5,918 nt of DNA from Methanobacteriota archaeon. GTDB lineage: Archaea; Thermoplasmatota; Thermoplasmata; Methanomassiliicoccales; Methanomethylophilaceae. Below, piece by piece: positions 1 through 5,918 of the stretch (positions are counted from its first letter, which is position 1; every line of letters starts with the position of its first letter). Under the pieces are notes generated by a model. It was not told the DNA's origin. It did no database searches and worked only from the letters and a program-made list of their open reading frames with translations. Both the position numbers and the translations under genes were made by a program. The DNA is taken from assembly GCA_029574055.1 (NCBI GenBank), contig JAKQBQ010000145.1, forward strand, positions 1 to 5,918, read 5' to 3'.

Positions 1-1218
1 GCGCAGGGCATATTCGTCAACTATCTGAACCTTTACAGATACAACAGGGAGAAGCTCCCACTCGGCGTCATACAGACAGGGAGGGGATACAGGAACGAGA
101 TCGCGCCCAGGCAGGGCATGATAAGGATGAGGGAGTTCAACATGATGGAGGTAGAGCTCTTCGTCGATCCCGATGACAAGGGCTGGGGCAGATTCCCGCT
201 GATCGAGAATGAATCGATAGCTCTTGTTCCCAACTCCGGCACGGAGACGGTGACCATGACCGTCGGCGAGGCTGTCAGTAAAGGCATCATTGCGAACAAA
301 GTGCTCGCTTATTTCGTATACACAACACAGCAGTTCCTGATCAGGCTGGGGATAGACCCTCAGAGGCTGAGGTTCAGGCAGCATCTCCGCGACGAGATGG
401 CGCATTACGCCATGGACTGCTGGGATGCAGAGGTGCTCCTCTCATTCGGGTGGATAGAGGTCACCGGCATCGCCGACAGGGGATGCTGGGATCTGTCCAG
501 GCACGCAGAGTTCTCCGGGACTGAGCTCACACATTTCAAAAAATTCGATGAGCCTAAGGAAGTGGAGATGGAAAAGGTAAGGGCAAAGCACAAGGCCCTC
601 GGCCCGAAGTTCAAGGACAAGGCAAAAGCGATCGCGGAGGCGATGGAGGCAAAGGATCCCTCGGATATCAAAGACGGGAAACTGTCTCTGAAAATAGATG
701 GGGAGGACGTGATCCTCACCGATGAGTTCTTCGAAGTCGCCAGAGTGCGCGAGAAGGTGTCGGGCGACAGGGTGGTTCCGCACGTCATCGAGCCGTCGCA
801 CGGACTGGATAGGATATTCTATTCCGTGCTCGAGCACGCCTATACGAACGACGAAAAAGAGGATTACACAATTCTCAAGCTCGCGCCGGAAGTGGCCCCA
901 ATAAAGGTCGGCGTATTCCCCCTGATGGAGAAGGACGGCCTCGACACGCTTGCTCTGGATATCTATGGGAAGATACATTCCCCTTCCGTGGAAGCATACT
1001 ACGACGGATCGGGCACCATAGGCAAAAGGTATGCGAGGATGGACGAGATCGGCACGCCGTGGTGCATAACAGTCGACTACGAGTCGCTGGACGGACCGTC
1101 GAAAGGAACAGTGACCATAAGGGACCGCGACACCACCGCCCAGAAAAGGATACGGGCGGATTCCGTGAAAGAAGTGATATTGTCGCTGCTTTCGGGAAGG
1201 CCTTTCGAGGGCCTCTGA
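1..1218 (+). CDS. glyS: Glycyl-tRNA synthetase, archaeal/eukaryotic type, 3' part (N-terminus outside window)
   Basis: This class II synthetase charges tRNA-Gly with glycine in the cytoplasm. The frame is open from base 1, giving 405 visible residues and ending at TGA 1216-1218. Archaeal GlyRS is usually near 570 residues, so roughly 165 N-terminal residues, including motif 1, are missing; the ATG at 118 is internal. Visible in order: class II motif 2 with its Arg/Glu-rich loop (GRGYRNEIAPRQGMIRMREF, bases 82-141); the family segment RFRQHLRDEMAHYAMDCWDA, then GIADRGCWDL (about 373-501); an inserted domain starting KHKALGPKFK (586 to about 770); motif 3 EPSHGLDRIFYSVLEHAY (790-843); and the C-terminal anticodon-binding domain with APIKVGVFPL, RYARMDEIGTPWC and VTIRDRDT. 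All match the alpha2 dimer family of archaea and eukaryotes, not the bacterial alpha2beta2 enzyme. Nothing looks broken. The inserted domain resembles the ValRS C-terminus in this window. Identification is secure. Confidence 0.96.
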   Translation, partial: AQGIFVNYLNLYRYNREKLPLGVIQTGRGYRNEIAPRQGMIRMREFNMMEVELFVDPDDKGWGRFPLIENESIALVPNSGTETVTMTVGEAVSKGIIANKVLAYFVYTTQQFLIRLGIDPQRLRFRQHLRDEMAHYAMDCWDAEVLLSFGWIEVTGIADRGCWDLSRHAEFSGTELTHFKKFDEPKEVEMEKVRAKHKALGPKFKDKAKAIAEAMEAKDPSDIKDGKLSLKIDGEDVILTDEFFEVARVREKVSGDRVVPHVIEPSHGLDRIFYSVLEHAYTNDEKEDYTILKLAPEVAPIKVGVFPLMEKDGLDTLALDIYGKIHSPSVEAYYDGSGTIGKRYARMDEIGTPWCITVDYESLDGPSKGTVTIRDRDTTAQKRIRADSVKEVILSLLSGRPFEGL

Positions 1219-1245
1219 AAATCTATATATAATGCCTCGGCGTGG

Positions 1246-1261
1246 GCGCATAAATATACGC
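1246..1261. repeat. Imperfect palindrome GCGCATAAATATACGC
   Basis: Six of eight possible pairs match: GCG with CGC and ATA with TAT, with a C/A mismatch between them and an A/A at the centre. It lies in the gap between glyS and the CBS gene, and its core ATAAATATA is itself TATA-like. It could be an operator overlapping a promoter, or chance in an A/T-rich spacer. No regulator is encoded in the window to match it. Confidence 0.25.
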
Positions 1262-1284
1262 TACAAAACCGAATCAATAAACAA

Positions 1285-1303
1285 CCTTTAACATAATAAT
1301 ATA
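1285..1303 (+). promoter_or_regulatory. Candidate archaeal TATA region for the CBS gene
   Basis: CCTTTAACATAATAATATA contains TTTAACATA, close to the archaeal TATA-box pattern. A start site about 25 bases downstream of its centre would fall near 1315, leaving a leader of about 28 bases that includes the AGGAG at 1330. Two other A/T-rich boxes, 1223-1232 (CTATATATAA) and 1249-1258 (CATAAATATA), are competing candidates. Which one is used cannot be told from sequence alone. Confidence 0.4.
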
Positions 1304-1329
1304 AACGCAACACAATGGGGTGAAAAGAT

Positions 1330-1334
1330 AGGAG
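1330..1334 (+). promoter_or_regulatory. Shine-Dalgarno site AGGAG fixing a TTG start
   Basis: AGGAG is followed by eight bases and then TTG at 1343, a standard spacing. The frame has no ATG or GTG between the upstream stop (TAA 1289-1291) and this TTG. The first in-frame ATG lies inside the first CBS domain, so TTG is the best-supported start. A second SD-like string, GGGGTGA at 1317-1323, is 19 bases from the TTG and therefore too far away. Confidence 0.7.
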
Positions 1335-1342
1335 TTGAAGAC

Positions 1343-2503
1343 TTGGAAGACCAGAAAAAATTATCGATCTTGAGATCACAGTTGAGCGGGATAACCGTCA
1401 AGGACATAATGACGGACGATTTCCCGACCATCGGCCCCGAGGACAGGGTCGCGGAAGCCCTGTCGAAAATGAGGGACACGGGCTTCCAGGACATACCCAT
1501 AATCGAGAACGGCAATTATCTGGGAATGGTCAGCTACGGTTCGATATTGAAAAAAGGAAGCGCATTGCCCGACACGAAGGTCAAGAACATAGTGCGCAAC
1601 CTTCCGACAGTGACCATGGACACAGAAGTGATGAAGATCGCCGAGCATATCGTAGCGAACAACTGCAGGCAGCTGGCGGTCATCAACGGGAAGAAGGTCA
1701 TCGGCGTCGTATCAAGGAAAGGACTGACCAAGATCGCAGCCGGGATCAAGATCTTCAGGGAGATAAAGGTCTGGGAGATAATGACGACTCCCGTGGAATC
1801 CGTCAAAGAGGACGCCATGCTGGACGATGCCCTCGAGATCATGAGGAGGCTGGATATAATGACGGTCCCGGTGATCAACAGCGCCTCCGTCCCGGTCGGG
1901 ATAGTGGGGATGAAAGAGATCATCGACAACCATTGGAAAACGGAAGCCAAGAGCTTCGGCGATTTCAAGAAGAGCTCGAAGGCGCAGATAACGGTAGAAA
2001 GCGTATACACGGGCGATGTGCGGACGATAGAATGGGACGATACCCTCGGTTCGGCAGCATCCATCATGGAAGACAGAGGAATATCCACCCTGCCGGTCGT
2101 TGAGGGAAAGGACATGGTCGGCGTTCTCACGGAGTTCGATATCGTAGAGCTCATATCCGCATGCAGGGAGAGGGAGTCGCTCTTCGTGCAGCTGAGCGGG
2201 CTTGACGATGAGGACAAGATGTACACGGATTCAATGTACGCAGACATCGAGACGGAGATGATGAAGATATCCAAGATATACAAACCGGAGTCCCTCATCA
2301 TACACGTGTCCAGATACAACGAGGACGGCGGCAGGAAGAAGTACAGCCTGACGGGAAGGCTCTTCATCCGCGGAACGATCATCGACATCAAAGAAGTGGG
2401 TTGGGATCTGGTGAAAGCGAACAGCGACCTCGTGAAGAGGATGAGCCAGCAGGTCACAGAGATGAAGGATTCCAACGTCACATTCCGCAAAAGGAAGAAG
2501 TGA
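1343..2503 (+). CDS. Four-CBS-domain protein with C-terminal HPF/RaiA-like domain, putative ribosome-associated regulator
   Basis: The product has 386 residues, starting at TTG with AGGAG eight bases upstream. Four CBS repeats form two Bateman modules: about residues 17-70 (VKDIMTDDFPTI onward), 77-132, 141-195 and 216-272. CBS pairs usually bind adenine nucleotides or SAM. Only the fourth repeat keeps the canonical G-x-x-T-x-x-D ligand motif (GVLTEFD, about 260-266); the others read GMVSYGS, GVVSRKG and GIVGMKE. Residues 279-378 are not CBS. Their order is strand (LFVQLSGL), helix (YADIETEMMKISKIYK), strand (SLIIHVSRYNEDG), two strands (KKYSLTGRLFIRGTIIDIKE) and helix (DLVKANSDLVKRMSQQVTEM), then a basic tail FRKRKK. 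That is the beta-alpha-beta-beta-beta-alpha order of ribosome hibernation factors. No signal peptide or membrane segment is seen, so it is probably cytosolic. It sits between two tRNA synthetase genes, which supports a translation role. The CBS call is secure; the HPF-like call is inference from fold order. Confidence 0.88.
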   Translation: MEDQKKLSILRSQLSGITVKDIMTDDFPTIGPEDRVAEALSKMRDTGFQDIPIIENGNYLGMVSYGSILKKGSALPDTKVKNIVRNLPTVTMDTEVMKIAEHIVANNCRQLAVINGKKVIGVVSRKGLTKIAAGIKIFREIKVWEIMTTPVESVKEDAMLDDALEIMRRLDIMTVPVINSASVPVGIVGMKEIIDNHWKTEAKSFGDFKKSSKAQITVESVYTGDVRTIEWDDTLGSAASIMEDRGISTLPVVEGKDMVGVLTEFDIVELISACRERESLFVQLSGLDDEDKMYTDSMYADIETEMMKISKIYKPESLIIHVSRYNEDGGRKKYSLTGRLFIRGTIIDIKEVGWDLVKANSDLVKRMSQQVTEMKDSNVTFRKRKK

Positions 2504-2506
2504 GCC

Positions 2507-2541
2507 CGAAACTTTTTACTCATAACCTTTTTTTATTTTAT
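2507..2541 (+). promoter_or_regulatory. Candidate valS promoter: BRE/TATA-like boxes
   Basis: Two readings are possible. CGAAACTTTTTACT (2507-2520) looks like a BRE followed by a TATA-like box and predicts a start near 2542 with a leader of about 20 bases. TTTATTTTA (2532-2540) has its centre about 26 bases before the ATG at 2564, predicting a leaderless transcript. No convincing Shine-Dalgarno precedes 2564, which slightly favours the leaderless reading. Confidence 0.45.
2528..2534 (+). terminator. T7 tract, possible terminator of the CBS gene
   Basis: A run of seven Ts, continued as ATTTTAT, lies 25 bases after the CBS stop. Oligo-T on the non-template strand is the usual archaeal intrinsic termination signal. 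It overlaps the proposed valS promoter, so the same A/T-rich bases may serve either role or both. Confidence 0.4.
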
Positions 2542-2563
2542 CCTGATTAGAGTGTTGTTCAAA

Positions 2564-5173
2564 ATGTCACAGTATGATTCAGTTTCGGTCGAGAGGCGCT
2601 GGCAGAAGATGTGGAAGGATGAGGCCATATACCGCTTCGACCCCGATTCCGACAAGCCTGCATACAGCATCGACAATCCCCCAAGATACACGTCGGGGCC
2701 CCTGCACTTGGGGCATGCGACCGGATACTCGCTGATAGACTTCGCAGCCAGATACAAAAGGATGAGGGGGCACAACGTATTCTTCCCTCTCTGTTTCGAT
2801 GTCAACGGCACGCCCATCGAAGTGAAGGTGGAAAAGAAATACAACATAACAAAGCTGGACCTTCCGAGGGAAGAGTACAGGAAACTGTGCAGCGAATATG
2901 CAAACAGCTTCATCGAGGAAATGACGCATCATTTCGAGATACTCGGGGAGAGCATGGACCCGAGCATCTATTACCAGACGGATGCCCCCTATTACAGGCG
3001 CATAACCCAGGTGTCGTTCGTCGAGCTTTTCAACAGAGGCCTGGTGTACAAGGGGGATTTCCCGGTCAACTGGTGCCCCAGATGCATGACCGCCCTTGCG
3101 GATGCGGAAGTTGACCATAAAGACAACACGACAAAACTGAACTACGTCAAGTTCGGGATCGACGGCACGGATGGGCATGTGATGATAGCTACCACCAGGC
3201 CGGAGCTGATATGCACATGCAAGGCGGTGGCCGTCCATCCGGATGATAATGAGAAGCGGCACCTTGTCGGAAAAAACCTCGTAACCCCGATCTATGAACG
3301 AAGGGTGAAGGTCATTGCCGATCAGAAAGTGGACCCGGGGTACGGCACCGGGAACGTCATGATATGCACCATAGGGGACAAGGATGACCTCGAATGGGTG
3401 ATGAAGTACCACATGGAAATGGAGAAAGGCATTGACGAGACCGGGAAGATGACCGAACTGGCGGGGAAGTACGCAGGTATGCCGGTCAAAGAAGCAAGGG
3501 CGTCGATAATACAGGATCTTATAGGAACAGGCGCGCTCGTCAAACAGGAGGACACACCGCAGCAGGTCTCTGTCTGCTGGAGATGCAGCACGCCGGTCGA
3601 GTTCCTTCAGGTGCCCCAATGGTTCCTTAAGACCATTGAGCTGAAGGAGAAGGTCCTTCAGAGGGTCGATGAGGTGAGGTGGTACCCTGAATTCATGAAA
3701 GTAAGGATACAGGATTGGATCGATTCACTGGAATGGGATTGGGTGCTGAGCAGGCAGCGCATCTTTGCTACGCCGATCCCCGTCTGGGAGTGCGCGGACT
3801 GCGGAGAAGCGGTATGCGCAACGGAAGAGCAGTGCTATGTAGACCCAACGATGGATAAGCCCCCGGTCGAGAAATGCCCCAAATGCGGCGGCGGGCTTGA
3901 GGGTTGCACGGATGTCTTCGACACATGGATGGACTCGTCGGGATCATCGTTATACAACACATTCTGGAAGAGAGACGAATCCCTTCACAAAAAGTTCTTC
4001 CCTATGAGTATGAGGCCGCAGTCCCACGACATCATAAGGACATGGGCGTTCTACTCGATATTGAGGTCGGAGCAGATCAAGGACTCCCGCCCCTGGGATG
4101 ACATAATGATACACGGGTTCATCATGGCGCCCGACGGCACCCCGATGCATTCGTCCGTCGGGAACGTCATAGACCCGATACCGATTTTGGAGAGCTACGG
4201 CGCGGACGCGCTCAGGTATTTCGCCGCATCGTGCTCTTTGGGCACCGATCATGCGTTCAGGGAGCCGGATGTGGTAAGGGGAAGGAAGCTGGCGAACAAG
4301 ATGTTCAACATAGGGCAGTTCGTCGGGAGGTTCTTCGACGGCAGGCCCGAAGAGGCGGGAGAGCTCAGGGTGTCTGACAAATGGATAATATCGCGCTATT
4401 CGCAAACCGTCAAGACCGCCACGGCCTATCTTGATGAGTATCAGTTCGATAAGGCCCTGAAAGAGGTCGAAGGGTTCATCTGGCATGACCTTGCGGATAA
4501 TTACATAGAAATGGTGAAGGCAAGGAAGGATCCGGCTGTCAAGTACACCCTCTACAACGTTTTCCTGGGAAGCGTGAAGATGATGGCCCCATTGATGCCG
4601 CACATCACGGAAGACATCTATCAGGAGCACTTCGCCGCATACGAAAAGGTCAAGAGCATCCATATCGCCGATTGGCCGGAACCCATCTTCATCGATGAGG
4701 ATGCCGTAAGGATAGGCGGAGCAGTAACGGAGATAACATCTGCCATAAGGGCATGGAAATCTGATAGAAAAATGCCGCTCAACGCCGAACTGTCCAAAGT
4801 GGAGGTCATCGGCGACGATGCCCCCGCGCTGGAAAAAGGGTCTCATGATATCAAGGAGACATCGAAGATCAAAGAGCTGGTGTTCCTCAGGGAAGCGGAG
4901 CTGAAGGAGGAAGTTGTCGGAATAAAGCCGGTGCATTCCAAGCTCGGCCCGGTCTTCAAAGGACAGGCGAAAACCATCGCCTCGATGCTTTCAACAATGT
5001 CCCCCAATGATGTCTTGAAGATGATGACGCCGCACGGCCTCGAACTGAACATCGAGGGAGAGACGATCGTTCTTGCGCCCGAGTTCCTGGAAATGGAGAA
5101 AAGGCTCACTCTTGACGGCAAAGCCGTAGAAACGATACAGATCGGGAACACCCTGATCGTGCTGGAGATCTGA
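2564..5173 (+). CDS. valS: Valyl-tRNA synthetase, archaeal type, with divergent KMSKS loop
   Basis: This class I synthetase charges tRNA-Val and hydrolyses mischarged Thr-tRNA. I chose ATG 2564 (MSQYDSVSVERRWQKMW, 869 residues) over in-frame GTG 2552 because family members start just before this YD...WQK stretch. Numbering from that ATG: HIGH motif HLGH at 48-51; CP1 editing domain about 170-350 with TTRPE, AVAVHPDD and GTGNVMICTIGDKDDLEW; Cys pairs CPRC (171-174) and CWRC (338-341) as one likely zinc site, and CADC (410-413) and CPKC (438-441) as a second; DVFDTWMDSS; then WAFYSILR before the KMSKS loop. That loop reads PMHSS (527-531, then VGN), lacking both lysines. An alpha-helical anticodon-binding domain follows (about 600-740, with MAPLMPHITEDIY), then a C-terminal domain from about residue 790 resembling the GlyRS insert. 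The GDKDDLEW editing signature and domain order are archaeal ValRS, not IleRS. The gene looks intact and ends six bases before a convergent helicase gene. Confidence 0.95.
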   Translation: MSQYDSVSVERRWQKMWKDEAIYRFDPDSDKPAYSIDNPPRYTSGPLHLGHATGYSLIDFAARYKRMRGHNVFFPLCFDVNGTPIEVKVEKKYNITKLDLPREEYRKLCSEYANSFIEEMTHHFEILGESMDPSIYYQTDAPYYRRITQVSFVELFNRGLVYKGDFPVNWCPRCMTALADAEVDHKDNTTKLNYVKFGIDGTDGHVMIATTRPELICTCKAVAVHPDDNEKRHLVGKNLVTPIYERRVKVIADQKVDPGYGTGNVMICTIGDKDDLEWVMKYHMEMEKGIDETGKMTELAGKYAGMPVKEARASIIQDLIGTGALVKQEDTPQQVSVCWRCSTPVEFLQVPQWFLKTIELKEKVLQRVDEVRWYPEFMKVRIQDWIDSLEWDWVLSRQRIFATPIPVWECADCGEAVCATEEQCYVDPTMDKPPVEKCPKCGGGLEGCTDVFDTWMDSSGSSLYNTFWKRDESLHKKFFPMSMRPQSHDIIRTWAFYSILRSEQIKDSRPWDDIMIHGFIMAPDGTPMHSSVGNVIDPIPILESYGADALRYFAASCSLGTDHAFREPDVVRGRKLANKMFNIGQFVGRFFDGRPEEAGELRVSDKWIISRYSQTVKTATAYLDEYQFDKALKEVEGFIWHDLADNYIEMVKARKDPAVKYTLYNVFLGSVKMMAPLMPHITEDIYQEHFAAYEKVKSIHIADWPEPIFIDEDAVRIGGAVTEITSAIRAWKSDRKMPLNAELSKVEVIGDDAPALEKGSHDIKETSKIKELVFLREAELKEEVVGIKPVHSKLGPVFKGQAKTIASMLSTMSPNDVLKMMTPHGLELNIEGETIVLAPEFLEMEKRLTLDGKAVETIQIGNTLIVLEI

Positions 5174-5183
5174 CCTCGGTCAG
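5170..5183. terminator. Perfect inverted repeat containing both convergent stop codons
   Basis: CTGACCTCGGTCAG has six-base arms around a central TC. As RNA it can form a five-base-pair stem with a CUCG loop on either strand. The TGA stops of valS (5171-5173) and of the helicase gene (complement of 5180-5182) lie in its two arms. Archaeal termination depends mainly on T-tracts rather than hairpins, so the terminator role is a guess; the symmetry itself is directly visible. Confidence 0.35.
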
Positions 5184-5918
5184 TCTTTCGCAACTTTCAC
5201 GGTCACTTTCTTTCCTTTGTATTTTACTTTCGGGAGGTCCATCATCATCCTGTTCCCGAAATCCTTGTGCACTTCCACCACCGATGAGCCGGGGCCGATA
5301 TCCATCTTGCCGATGGCGAAATCCCTCACTCTGGCGGCCTTTATGATAAAGTCCGCAAGGCTCACCTTCCCCATGCCGTCGTCCTTGCCGAGATTGATCT
5401 GGAATCTGACCATCCCGTAAACGTTGGAGAGCTGGTCATAATCAACTACCATCCTGATGGTGTCCTTCGTCCCCTCCTCTGCTTCCGGGACCTCTCTTTT
5501 CTCAATGGTCATCTCGGTCCTGAGCTCGAATTCCCTGACCAGGTGCTCCTCTTCCGAGGTCACGAAAGATATGGCGACGCCCTCTTTCCCCGCCCTTCCG
5601 GTACGGCCGATCCTGTGGATGTAGGTATCCACATCATCGGGCATGTCGTAGTTTATTACGTAAGAGATGTCGTCGATGTCGAGGCCTCTCGCCGCCACGT
5701 CCGTAGCGATGAGTATCTGTATCTTATCTTCCCTGAAGTCTTTGAGGACCTTTTCCCTCTTGGGCTGCGGCATATCCCCGTGGATGGCCTTGATCTTGTA
5801 GCCCACTTCTGTAAGCCTTTCGTCAAGGATATCCACCATTTTTTTGGTCTGGCAGAATATTATCGCTTTCGGTTTATCGATATCCAATATCCTTGTGAGC
5901 GCCCAGGATTTGTTCCTT
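5180..5918 (-). CDS. DEAD-box RNA helicase, C-terminal part with DbpA-like RNA-binding domain (N-terminus outside window)
   Basis: This is an ATP-dependent RNA helicase. The frame is open to the right edge, showing 245 residues that end at TGA (complement of 5180-5182). The TTG at 5887-5885 is internal, because the upstream residues RNKSWALTRIL continue the helicase domain. The second RecA-like domain is complete through its motifs: AIIFCQTKK (motif IV), HGDMPQPKRE, ILIATDVAARGLDI (motif V) and YIHRIGRTGRAGKEG (motif VI, with arginine fingers). The first RecA domain, with the Walker A and DEAD box, is off the window. After an acidic linker (EVPEAEEGTKD) comes a region of about 75 residues (5410-5183) with VRFQINLGKDDGMGKVSLAD, then VRDFAIGKMDI and SVVEV. 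This matches the RRM-like C-terminal domain of bacterial DbpA/CsdA-type helicases, which binds structured RNA; in DbpA the target is 23S rRNA. A role in ribosome assembly or cold adaptation is likely but inferred. It converges on valS with a six-base gap. Confidence 0.93.
   Translation of the reverse strand, partial: RNKSWALTRILDIDKPKAIIFCQTKKMVDILDERLTEVGYKIKAIHGDMPQPKREKVLKDFREDKIQILIATDVAARGLDIDDISYVINYDMPDDVDTYIHRIGRTGRAGKEGVAISFVTSEEEHLVREFELRTEMTIEKREVPEAEEGTKDTIRMVVDYDQLSNVYGMVRFQINLGKDDGMGKVSLADFIIKAARVRDFAIGKMDIGPGSSVVEVHKDFGNRMMMDLPKVKYKGKKVTVKVAKD
5206..5230 (+). terminator. T-rich stretch inside helicase 3' end, possible valS terminator
   Basis: CTTTCTTTCCTTTGTATTTTACTTT begins 33 bases after the valS stop. 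It is the complement of lysine codons encoding the helicase's C-terminal KVKYKGKKVTVK stretch, so its T-richness also has a coding explanation. With a gap of only six bases, valS transcripts must end within or beyond the opposing gene, and this is the nearest T-rich tract. No comparable T-tract is seen for helicase transcripts entering valS. Confidence 0.3.

Noticed and set aside
460..501. GIADRGCWDL in GlyRS as an active-site anomaly
   Set aside because: As I recall, human GlyRS has a closely similar ADRSCYDL, so this is normal family variation.
442..1251. A 269-codon minus-strand open frame opposite glyS
   Set aside because: Covers conserved GlyRS motif 3 and the anticodon-binding domain in antisense; no recognisable protein family.
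1219..1342. A tRNA or structured RNA gene in the glyS-CBS gap
   Set aside because: No cloverleaf, no TTCGA-type T-loop and no strong extended stems; the spacer is A/T-rich and better read as promoter and leader.
1534..2523. A 329-codon open frame on the minus strand opposite the CBS gene
   Set aside because: It lies wholly antisense to a well-supported gene, is Ser/Thr/Ile-rich with no recognisable motif, and runs through the CBS-valS promoter gap. It is a coding shadow.
2552..2563. GTG 2552 or TTG 2555 as the valS start
   Set aside because: They add only four residues (MLFK), have no better ribosome binding site, and ATG 2564 gives the usual family N-terminus. They cannot be fully excluded.
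2579..3619. A 346-codon minus-strand open frame opposite valS
   Set aside because: Antisense to the HIGH motif and editing domain of ValRS; composition is His/Arg-rich shadow sequence with no family signature.
3950..4936. A 328-codon minus-strand open frame opposite valS
   Set aside because: Antisense to the conserved ValRS catalytic and anticodon-binding regions, with no motif of its own.

Overview
The window carries four genes of an archaeon, all linked to translation or RNA. GlyRS and ValRS are of the archaeal/eukaryotic type, not the bacterial type. Arg AGG and Ile ATA codons are abundant, the intergenic gaps hold A/T-rich TATA-like boxes, and one start is a TTG behind a clear AGGAG. This fits a euryarchaeote, perhaps of the Thermoplasmata or Methanomassiliicoccales. 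That placement is inference; no marker here settles the genus.

Layout: 1-1218 (+) is the 3' two-thirds of glycyl-tRNA synthetase, entering from outside the window. 1219-1342 is a 124-bp A/T-rich gap with TATA-like boxes, a small palindrome and the ribosome binding site of the next gene. 1343-2503 (+) is a protein of four CBS domains followed by a C-terminal region whose predicted fold order matches ribosome hibernation factors of the HPF/RaiA type. 2504-2563 is a 60-bp gap holding the ValRS promoter and a T-tract. 2564-5173 (+) is a complete archaeal valyl-tRNA synthetase with a non-canonical KMSKS loop. Six bases further on, the convergent gene 5918-5180 (-) is the C-terminal part of a DEAD-box RNA helicase with a DbpA-like RNA-binding domain; its N-terminal half lies beyond the right edge.

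How the genes may work together: two synthetases charge tRNA, the helicase probably remodels rRNA or ribosome-assembly intermediates, and the CBS/HPF-like protein could be an adenine-nucleotide-sensing ribosome-silencing factor. That last role is inference from fold pattern and neighbourhood. The synthetases also share a homologous-looking accessory domain, inserted in GlyRS and C-terminal in ValRS.

The strongest leads are the CBS-HPF-like fusion, the shared synthetase domain, and the PMHSS sequence where ValRS should carry KMSKS. No mobile element, CRISPR array, tRNA or rRNA gene was seen.
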